Source: Stereum hirsutum FP-91666 SS1 (taxonomy: Eukaryota > Basidiomycota > Agaricomycetes > Russulales > Stereaceae). Taken from it: a DNA stretch of 64,000 nucleotides. Shown in pieces: positions 55,227 to 64,000 of this stretch. Within the stretch, counting starts at the first letter, position 1. Every line of letters begins with the position of its first letter. The translations under genes and the position numbers were made by a program. The DNA lies in NCBI RefSeq assembly GCF_000264905.1, contig NW_006763138.1, positions 1,744,582 through 1,808,581 on the forward strand, written 5' to 3'. Below the pieces are notes generated by a model that worked only from the letters and a program-made list of their open reading frames with translations, was not told the DNA's origin and did no database searches.

Positions 55227-56723
55227 CTAGGTCTCGGGTACTCGAGCGTCCTCCGTCTTCTGCTCATATACTGCCAACGCTTCCATCCCATCCGCCTTCC
55301 GACAAACCAAACTCAACTTCTTGCCCTTCCCGTGCTCTCTCACCAACTCCTGTATCCTCTTCAACGCCTTGCCAAGCTTCTTCAGACTCGCCTCCGCTCC
55401 TCTCCTTTCCTTGACGAACCTTTCGTCCTCATACAGATTCTTCTTGTACACCTCGGTGAAATGACCACGTTGGTGTACGCCGAGATAGAAGTGCGGGCTG
55501 GCTGAGAGGTAGAGCTGGATGAATAGCTCTCGCCAGTCCATTGTGCCTATACGCATGGCATTGCGCGTAGTGATCTCGATCATGGAACTCTGGGGCATCT
55601 TGGTGCCGCCAGGAATGATGGTAAGAGGTGTTGGTGTCGTGTTGTTTTCGCTTGAACTGGTATGAATGTTGAGGCCTGCTAAAGCGTCTTCGAGGTCCTT
55701 CGAATGGTTGTCAACGGGCTCTACCGCTGTACCTGCTGGGTTCCGTCCTCCCTCACCCGTTTCCTTCGTAGCAGATCGCGAGTGCACAGGCAAGCATGCG
55801 TCCACTTGGAACCGCACTAAGAGCTTCAGACCACAAAAATCCTGCACGAAGACGCTCGTAAGCCCCGTTCTCCATGCTTCACAACCGAAAAGCACTCGCT
55901 CACATATTTAATAATGCGATGATATCCAGTACTCCCCTCGCACCCCTCCGGCCACTGCGTCGTCACCTTCTTGAACTGCAATCCATATGTCTTCTGCCCC
56001 TCCGCCTTTGTGTATTCCGGCTGTCCATCCCATCTGTGAATAACCACTGTCTTCTCATTGATCAGCTCCAAATCGAGCCTGAAGTCTCTGAACCCCCCAT
56101 TCTTGTACTGGTGTGCATAGGGGTTCGGACCGCTCGCCCTGCCGTCTGCCTCGATCCACCGCATGAGCTTTCGGAGTCCGTTACGGTCGGTTATGAAGTC
56201 GATGGAAGGCCAGTCGAACGACGTGTCCGTGGTGTTGGCTTGGATGTGATTCACGGCCTGGACGACCGGGACGAGGATGTTGTACATATGAGGTTGGGAG
56301 ATGCGGTCTTCATCGGGCTCGACTGTGAAAGGCTTTGGAACATCCTTCCATTCTGCCGGAGAACCTACCCAGTACCGAGCGTCAGGATACATCTTCGCGC
56401 TGCTGGTTCTGGCGTGCGAATAACCATTGATCCTACGCACCCGGAACGATTATTTTGTCTTCGGTTGGAAGCCAGTTGTACGACGCGACATATTCGACGT
56501 TCTTGATATCTGCGCGTGGTGCATGCGGCTCGATGGACGCCAAGGCAGGCAGGGATAAGGCGTCGATTGGGGTGGCGTGCAGGCCTTCCGTGATGTCTAT
56601 GGCATTTTCTGGTTCTTGATTCTGTCTCGGGGTGCGTCTCGAGTATTTCACGGTCGTGAAGTCCGACATGGTGGAGGGTTGTGTACAAGATGCATGCTGT
56701 GCGGCCAAGAAGGTATTGCTCAT
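55227..56723 (-). CDS. Conserved fungal protein of unknown function (often mislabelled GGPP synthetase)
   Basis: It belongs to a fungal family seen in asco- and basidiomycetes. As I recall, these are frequently auto-annotated as geranylgeranyl pyrophosphate synthetase, although no DDxxD motif or prenyltransferase fold is visible here. Three exons: MSNTFLAAQH to VASYNWLPTEDKIIVPG, then KMYPDARYWVGSPAEW to STGYHRIIKY, then across a GTGAGC..GTGCAG intron to DFCGLKLLVRFQVDACLP and the end. Conserved blocks: SYNWLP..IIVPG, IDFITDRNGLRKLMRW, FRLDLELINEKTVVIHRW, GCEGSTGYHRII and VRFQVDACLP, then IEITTRNAMRIGTMDW and YLSASPHFYLGVHQRGHF. The first intron is very short (about 35-38 nt), so its borders are uncertain. 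An internal start at 56669 (MSDFTTVKYS) is possible. Confidence 0.75.
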
Positions 56724-57884
56724 ATGAAGGCCCCAGTTGGTGTGGCGCTATGGACATTCCAGTGGCGTCGTCAGGTCTTCTTGTGGCGCGGCGTGAGTTC
56801 ATATTGTACGATTCTCCGGAGAGTGAAAGACGTCGGGCACCGTGAACTCGCTTGAACCTTGGTTTAGCAATCACTGGGGCTGGGATACTGCGGTTGCTCA
56901 TGCGATTGGCCCATGTAGTATCCAGATGGGAACTGGGGCTTGGATGCCGAGATTTGGCCCACGCTTCGCATCAGACGCATCCCGGGTGCATCAGTGCCAA
57001 ATTTGCCGTTCTTCCCATTCACTCAGTACTCTTGACCATGCCTCTTGTTTTCGGTGATTGCTCCGGTAGGCTCTGGTGACTCGCTCTGCAGCTTGTCTGC
57101 AGCACAAGCCGTCATATCTCCAAGCCCCTATGTAGGCCTTAGACTGCCACACCCCCATGAGCATTATCGCGACGACCCTACCAGCTGCGTATTTAGGCTC
57201 CTCATAGGGCGCTCCGTACCTCGAGGTGCACTTCTTCCAGGCCAGCCTTCTTGATCTTCGCATGCAGAGAATACCGTATCAGGTTCGATCGCCTCACAAG
57301 AGCCCACATAAAGGTATACGCCCCAAGCTTCAGGCACTTGCCAACGGGCAGGAGGGTTTCAGAACCTCATAAAGATCCCCGAATCCCAGGCTTCAAGCGG
57401 CCTTCTTCATCTCTGAAATTTCACGGTCGATTTATACCCGGACCTCGTCTGTTACAGTCGTCCACTCCGCTCGTTACCTCTATTGTAATCGTTCCACTAT
57501 CTCTCCTTCAAACTTGGCCGGGGCTTTGACTTATCCATAGAAAGTGTAGCAAGGCTCCTCCATGCCACCTACTCAACCTGGTGAGCTGGCAGAAGCCTCC
57601 ATTATCCCGTTCCCAGCTCAGCGCTCTTTCTAGGCCTGTTGATCAACTCACGCCATGCCATCGATGGCTTGTATCTGTGAGTAACGGTCTACGATCCTCC
57701 TCCGCAATTGTGTTGACCTATCGATTCTGGGTGGAGGTGGGAGTGGTTCACGACCTTGAATTTCGAGGTCTCCCGCAGGAAAGAAAACTTCAGATGGTCG
57801 AATATCGTCAGTCCTCGTTCCGCTGCGAGGTGATTGCTTCTTTACGGGATCGCATCGCAGCTCTATATAGGTTGTAGGGTCGCC
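56724..57884. other. Divergent intergenic region
   Basis: No gene is recognised in about 1.16 kb. Several short frames (56842-57079, 57251-57529, 57581-57877) have no domains. This is the 5' side of both the conserved minus-strand gene and the membrane protein gene. Confidence 0.45.
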
Positions 57885-59545
57885 ATGTTGGGTGTGTGTA
57901 TGTGCGACTGGGTTGGCTTCAATCTAGAGAGGGAGATCGATTGTCAGGTACTTTTACTTCAACGATCGCTTGGCATTCTCTTACTCAATTGCCCGTTTTC
58001 CATGCGTAGACATGGTATCAATTGCAGCTTGTGCGTCTTGTTTTTCTCCTGACGACTATGAGCCCAGATTGAAATTTTTCGGCGTGACGGAGCAGTTTCT
58101 CTCGTATTTCGCTTTGGGAAGCGCCTTACGTCTGTTGACGCTCTATGCGTGAGTTTCGCATCATTCAATTCTTGCTTACCCTCTGAAAGCTGAACGTGAT
58201 TCACAGCATCGCAACATGGGAACGCAACGTTTACGTTACAGGCAGCGTTATTTGGGCGTGGTTGCTTAATACGGCGTTCTGCTTCGTAGGTTAGTCATTG
58301 GAACGCCAACTGTCCTGTAGAAGTTCATTCACATGGTTGACTGAGCAGGGTTGTCTGAGGTTCGTTCGACTAGTCACTCTCGGCGTCTATCCAAGATCAA
58401 TAACAAACTCCGGTGACTACCTTCCCCGATTTTCAGGCGAGCAGCCAATGGAACGCCGAGTCCCAGAGCTGTGTCTTCACAAATACAACTGGACAACGAT
58501 CAGTGGTCTACGTCGCAGCTATAGTCGACCTATTCGTAATGACAGTCGCCTTAGGAGGAGAATTGCGAAACTCGAGAGGAAAATTACACTCAACCCCGGT
58601 ATTTTATATCAAAGTGAGCACTAAATATTCGCTTGTTATACTTTTTATCACTGACTTTATCTGCGACAGTGGATGCTTCTAATATCTATCGTACTACTGG
58701 TCGAGCTGGCACCCCCGGTAAGAATTTCGTTATTACTAGTTTGTGACGGCGTCTGGAAAGACTCTTCTAGGTCATGATCTCCCTGAATCTGAGTGGTAAG
58801 TACCGTTCACCCTATCCATCTATATCCTCCACCTAATGTATTTGTTCGGATCCAGATGAACTAAACGTGGTACAAATCCACTGCCTCCATTCTGAACGAG
58901 TGACATACTTTATTTACATTACACTCGGCTTCTCGACAGGTGTTCAATCAGCCACACAGTATGTATGAATCTTTCACTGCCCCTCCTGAAGCCAGTGATC
59001 CTAACACATTGTTCTCCGCCCAGTCATACTCATGTTGGTCGTAATACCCCATCAAGGCCACATATACATTCTTATCGTGTACTGTATGTACAGGGTCATC
59101 GTCGCAACACGTATACACCGTAGAGCTTCGGATGAGAGAGCTCGACGAGCCTTAACGTACGTCCCTGGGATTTCTTCGTTATACTAAATTTTCGGATGTA
59201 CCCCCCGTCAACCATTTCTCTTTCACTAGTTCAAGTGACCTGTCGACCTTTCAAGTCGCTCTTCCCAGTTTGTCATCACCTCCAGATGCATCAACACCTC
59301 GAACTATACGTACCACGGCCACAGCCGGCGGTATACTCACGCCTGCCCAGCTCACTACGACATCAAGCGGAGCGAACACTTCGCAGTCCGTCACAATCCT
59401 TACCCATGCGACTAATGGGTCGCCCAAGCCCAACCAAGAGTCGTTCTCGAGCGTATCCGCATTCCCGGATGATATGGGGCCTGTGTATCCGATGAGGAGG
59501 TCAAGCGGGATATTGCATGGTCTGGGCGCTCATTCGCAGCGATGA
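57885..59545 (+). CDS. Multi-pass membrane protein of a basidiomycete 7TM-like family
   Basis: The start at 57885 (MLGVCMCDWVGF) leads to NLEREIDCQ, a typical family element. About eight exons follow. After a 60-nt intron come VSIAACASCFSPDDYE and LSYFALGSALRLLTLYA. Then IATWERNVYVTGSVIWAWLLNTAFC, matching the 'ai-WNRN-vv' loop/TM pattern of this family, then VVYVAAIVDLFVMTVALGG, ISLNLS and the final hydrophobic segment before ATRIHRRASDERARR. A Ser/Thr-rich cytoplasmic tail of about 120 residues ends GLGAHSQR. The fold is a seven-helix, receptor-like membrane protein of unknown ligand. Early helices are poorly resolved and an upstream exon may be missing. Confidence 0.6.
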
Positions 59546-59676
59546 GTCGGGATGTGGCTCGAATGTCTTATGACGATTCACGAATCCTTATATGCACGGA
59601 ACGCTTACATTTCGAGATTGTAAAAATTCAACTTTGATACACTCGTACGGAACTAGAGCGAAGCTCTTGTGACACC

Positions 59677-62600
59677 TCAAGGCAAGGCCAAGAACAACGG
59701 TATCAAAGCCGTGAGGTTGGGCGTCCCGACACCTGAAAATGTATCGAATTTATCAATGTAAGCAAACCAGGACGGCGAAAAAAAACCCCCACCTGTGACA
59801 GGATCCCAATTTGGGACGCTGAACATTATGTGCCAATCGAAGGTGAGTGTGAATTCCAAATGGGAAGCGCCTAAGAAGAAGGAGAACTTACGCGGAAAAG
59901 CCGACGGTCCCTAATAGTAACATACAGAGTCAAAAAACGAGTCAGTCGGAGTCTGACGGATCATGTGCAGGAGAATTTGAATGAGGAAGTGAAGTCTCAC
60001 CGCATCCTTGGTTGGTCCCATTAGTGATATCATTGAAGGCACCAGCGAAGTCGGTAGAGTATATCTAAGTATTGGTTTCGGAAAATATGATGGTCAACGT
60101 TATGTGCGAGGGTCACTCAGTACATCATATGAAGGTGGGTGATGAACACATACGGCAGGATTGATGAAACCTGAGATTATTGGACTACCTAGTCAATACT
60201 TATTCCTTTCTCGCTAACTGATAATTGCAGAAAGCTCACCAACAGAGGATTTCCCCGCGGCAATACGTGCGTCGTTGATTAGCGTAATTATGGAAGCTGT
60301 GACCGGAGCGGACGCGGAAGTGCCAAAGACGAGCGAGAGCGTCCCATCGACGCCTATCACGTAGTTCGCTCTGCAGAGGAGTAAGGTCAGCGACCTCTCG
60401 ACCGTCCAGTGAGAAGTATATGGTGTGGAATTTCACCCGTTGGCAGACAAGTCGGGATATCCACGGGCCTACAAAAATATCAGATAACATGCAAGTTTAT
60501 GTCGTATATCGATCAACGGGGACCAAGAGCGCCTCCAAGCCGCACCTTTCCGCTATTATTGAACTGTGCCGCGGTATAAGGAGGCGGTGTGTCAGTCAAA
60601 AACTTCGTGACCGCATCGGACTGGTACGATGGCATTGGGAAGACGTTGCTAAAACCACCTATCGTGGGCACGCACATCGACACAATCGTGGAAGCGAGTC
60701 AGCCCGATGAAGACGACAATGTCGGGGTCGGGTGTGGATGTGGACGTACCTCCACTGAAAATGACGGTCTCGCATGCACTCTCTGGATCGTTGACCGTCT
60801 TGGTTGGGACAATTTGCGTGGCCCCCACTGCGGTGACGAATGGGCAGACGACCGGGAATCTATTGACCGGCCAAATCAGTCTGTCGTCAGTACACGTCGT
60901 CATATAAGGGTAGAGGATATGACGGGGTAGAACAGGGCGCGATGGAAGACATGAGTATGAGCAGGATGGGCGTGGCGTACTGAGGACTGAACCCGATCCC
61001 ATTCGCAGAAGGTGGGCCTGTATCAGTTGCGCGGTGAGTCTGAATTCTCACTGGCTAGTGACTACTCTGGCTGGCATCCGCAGAAAATAGAGCTGACCAC
61101 CTGCATTCAAACATCCACTCCTTCCAGCCACTCCTCGGTCTCCAGAGCTGTAAATCACAGTCGTGCCCATCATACCCAGCTTTCCATACTCGGCGCACTG
61201 AAAGTGACATGTGTCACGTTAAGTCATACATTTTGTGATAGTGTAAGGTGATAGGGACTGACTTGTCTTTGGACGTAAGCGGGAGTGAAGGTGACTTCGT
61301 CTATAGAGTCAGGTATACAGTCCGAATTAGGTTTCTTTCACAGTCGCACGCGAGGTAAGAAGAAAAGATGCAACTCGCCTTGTCCGTAAGAAGTAGAGAT
61401 GACGTTTGGAGGTGCTACGATCCCGCACGATTCGTTTCCTGATGCCTTGTAATCAGCTAGAACCCTATCAATGCAGACTGGATGCCTGAGAGTAACGAAC
61501 CTTTGAACCCACCAGGAAGAGGGTCTGGATATATACCGTCCTAAAGGCCAAGCCTCATTGATCTCCACCATACCGGGAATGATAGGAGTTCAGGGCATTG
61601 TGTACTGGTACTCACTTCATCAGGGTCATCTCCTCCCTCGAACGTACAAAACGAGCCATCCACTGCATCGAGCCAGTTATCGAACGATCCACCTATGTAG
61701 CACCATCTCGTCTATCAGCATCATACTTGGTAGTGGTAAAGAAAGTACGAGAAGGTACACTGACCCTCAACAGTATCGCCAGTCTGCAGCAGCGTCACAG
61801 GTTGAGGGTTCGTTAGTCCGATACCATACTCAAGGTCCAGCGAGCTTTCGCCATTGAAGTTGAAGCTTTGGTTTTCCGTCTGCGCAATCCCTATCGGAAA
61901 CAGAGTAAGTACTCAAGCGACGCTAATCGTGATCAGGACAGGAAGATGGATGAACAGAGAACTGGAGTGATGCCTACCTCCGTCGATGGAGATCAGGGTG
62001 GGTCGTTGACCAACCTGAGAGGGTGAGAAATTACTGAAAAAGACATCCAGATCTCCAGCCAGAAAGGCTTGAGGTGTAAGCTCGACTATTATTCAAGTTC
62101 GCAATCAGCACCTCGCCACACGGCGTAATCGGGAAGGGTCGTCTCACCTATACCGAAAGAGTTCTTATCGGTAGCAACAGGCGTATAATCTATCGAATAA
62201 AGCGCCCTCAAGCAATCTAATGTAATCATCTCGTCGCAATTCGCTACTCCTGCTTGTGGTACAGCCGTAACTTTCTTCCCGTTCGTCTTTGGGCCTGGGT
62301 CCATTGCTGGCATGCCTAAGTTGACAAGACTACGTGGGCTGAGACTCGGAGTGGAGGACGTTCGGAGTGGCGCGTGAATGAAGTGTACGGTCGGCTTGAT
62401 GAGATCTATGTGTTCGCGAACGTGCTCCGGTACAGAGTATGATTCACAACCTATGCATATCAACGAATTACCGTCCGCTTAGCGCACAAGAGTAAGTAGG
62501 GAAAAAATGCCCTTGATACGCACTGACTTGCTTGGCACCTGACTCATGCTCAAACACATGATACTCCGCGCCCAACAGTTCCTCAACCTCACCTACAGCC

Positions 62601-63001
62601 AACCCACTAACCTCGATCCACCCTTTACTCTTCGACACCTTCACCCTTCCCGCCCCGATTCGGTTGTCATCCAACCATCCACGGACAACGTCAATAGTCT
62701 CAAGACTCGGAGCAAAGTAATCTTTCACTTTCTCAGGAGACCAGTGTTGACCATATGTCGGAGATACGGGGTGAGAGATGGATAGAAGGAGGTCTTCGAG
62801 GCGATGGAGATTGGCTTGTTTGAGACCGATGCGGAGGGGAGATGGAAAGGAGTCGGTGGGACTGAGGCGGCGGTTTAGTGTCCAGTCTGAACCTGGGTTG
62901 GCTGCACGGCGTTCGTGGACGACATGGGATGTAGTTTTGGAAGGTGCGGCAAGCGTGGTTACGACACAGAACAAGACCAGAGATGCAAGGAAGATTCGCA
63001 T
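59677..63001 (-). CDS. Secreted sedolisin (tripeptidyl-peptidase, family S53), paralogue 2
   Basis: This is a paralogue of the gene at 45988, with more than ten exons on the minus strand. It runs from MRIFLASLVLFCVVTTLA (signal peptide) to GTPNLTALIPLFLALP. The prodomain has SHPVSPTYGQHWSPEKVKDYF and SKGWIEVSGLAVGEVEELL, followed by the shared CESYSVPEHVREHIDLIK. Catalytic elements are present: FNGESSLDLEYG (Glu and Asp), YSSGDRGVAG (oxyanion Asp) and VFGTSASAPVTAS (Ser). The end contains WDPVTG and GVGTPNL. The long open frames within introns are non-coding. It is presumably an active extracellular acid peptidase. Divergence from paralogue 1 is moderate, with intron positions apparently conserved. 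Confidence 0.9.
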
Positions 63002-64000
63002 TTCGACGAGCAGTACAGGTCGAGGTGTGACCGACAAAGTGCGGAACACACGAAATCAGGCATAAGTACATAGGTTGGCTCAAACGTATTGCGCAAGATG
63101 GGACGAGAAGTGAATACGATGTCCTCAAGGTGCCCTGGGTGCAGACACCCATACGGTCGCGGCGATTTGATTGGGCACTCTCTAAAGAGGAAGTTGCCCC
63201 TATGATGTTCTCAGAGGTTCAATGCTGAAGATTTATGATAGCAAAATTAGATGTCGGTCACGATGCGACATCAGTGCTTACTGTGAGAATGAGGGACCAG
63301 AAAATAGTTGTATGAACGGAATGGATAGTACAGAAACTTGTTTCAAGTTACGTGTCCTAGTCTGAGAAGCAAAGACCGCGTTGCAGAAGATTGTAGTGAA
63401 TGGGCGTGACGATTGAGCACCCAGTCAAGAGCTGGTCAAGGGAATATTCGAAAGTAGAAAAAGCGTGAGACCGTCGGGCTTGGGAAACTTCCTTCCGACA
63501 GCTTCCGATCCTAACAAGGACAAACATACGCCACAGATTTTGTGCAGGGAGCCTGAGGAAGCTCACTCCCACTGCTCACTGCTGCGACCAGCTAGCTTCC
63601 TTCCACTATGTTCGGGCGCCGTGTAAATTCTATACGACTAAACACTACATGAAACTGCTTTTGGACTCCCTGTGATCATTGTTGGTGAGTACCACGAACG
63701 TCATACGTGTGCCGCGTGCCCACGCGATTTATACTTATGGCATCCTTGTATCAAGCATAGGTCAGATCTTCGCCTTTGGAGGTCGCTTCCAGCGGCTTTC
63801 AAAACCAAGGGGGAGGCACCCGTAAAATCAGTTACCGGATCTTACCTTTCACGTTTAAGGCCTTACCCCCCTCCCCCCCTCCCCCCCCCTCAAATATTTA
63901 AATGATTTTAAATGATTTATTTAATACCTTTCCCAAAATATAAACGATCAAAATGGAGGGTTATTGTGGCAGTAAATCATTGTTTTTTATCAATGTTGTT
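63002..64000. other. Intergenic; C-rich then A/T-rich tract
   Basis: Upstream of the sedolisin gene no further gene is supported. Near 63865-63890 lies a pure pyrimidine run of C7-8 blocks (ccccctccccccctcccc). It is followed by tandem tttaaatgatttaaatgat-type AT-rich sequence to about 63930. Confidence 0.45.

Overview
The window is nuclear DNA from a filamentous basidiomycete, most likely an Agaricomycete (mushroom-forming) fungus. Nearly every gene is cut by short GT-AG introns of about 45-80 nt. The gene set contains several families typical of that group: sedolisin peptidases, Egh16-like secreted proteins, a single-pass membrane protein with jelly-roll-like ectodomain repeats and a PPxY tail, an OTT_1508-like deaminase, RecQ-like helicases and PARP-E2 fusions. 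The species cannot be named from the sequence. No rRNA, tRNA or CRISPR array was found.

Layout. 1-7000: a tandem duplication of one gene (about 3.7 kb unit). It encodes two fast-diverging paralogues with a basic N-terminal part and a C-terminal array of Asp/Phe/Trp-rich repeats. The promoters share ~135-bp direct repeats carrying a conserved 17-bp palindrome. 7050-8670: a single-pass membrane protein gene (minus) whose 5' end abuts a degenerate LINE-like element with only a zinc-knuckle ORF1 (8687-11424). 11917-18132: a large multi-exon gene (minus) for a PARP catalytic domain fused to a UBE2Q-type E2 domain. 19011-20438: an SDR of the diacetyl reductase/butanediol dehydrogenase type. 20805-21870: a highly charged coiled-coil ORF. 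22644-23702: coproporphyrinogen III oxidase. 24387-26129: GGPP synthase.

26.1-32.8 kb is accessory in character. It holds an unresolved stretch, a GACGCGAA-rich block with a perfect 25-bp hairpin, and a RecQ-like helicase broken by a 149-bp MITE with a TA target duplication. A 44-46 bp foldback follows, then, divergently, a deaminase gene. 33.3-38.6 kb returns to ordinary genes: a hypothetical protein, a Ubc1/UBE2K-type E2 and an Aro8-like aminotransferase. 40.3-45 kb: a disordered hypothetical protein and an Egh16-like secreted protein.

46-63 kb: two paralogous sedolisin peptidases in opposite orientation enclose three genes. These are an Rrn5-like (Pol I UAF) SANT/histone-fold gene with an apparent 1.4-kb intron full of tandem repeats, a conserved fungal protein of unknown function, and a multi-pass membrane protein.

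The genes do not form one pathway. HEM13 and GGPPS are primary metabolism, the peptidases and Egh16-like protein are secreted, and the 26-33 kb block looks like a fast-evolving island. All exon structures were inferred by eye from splice motifs and frame continuity and need transcript support.
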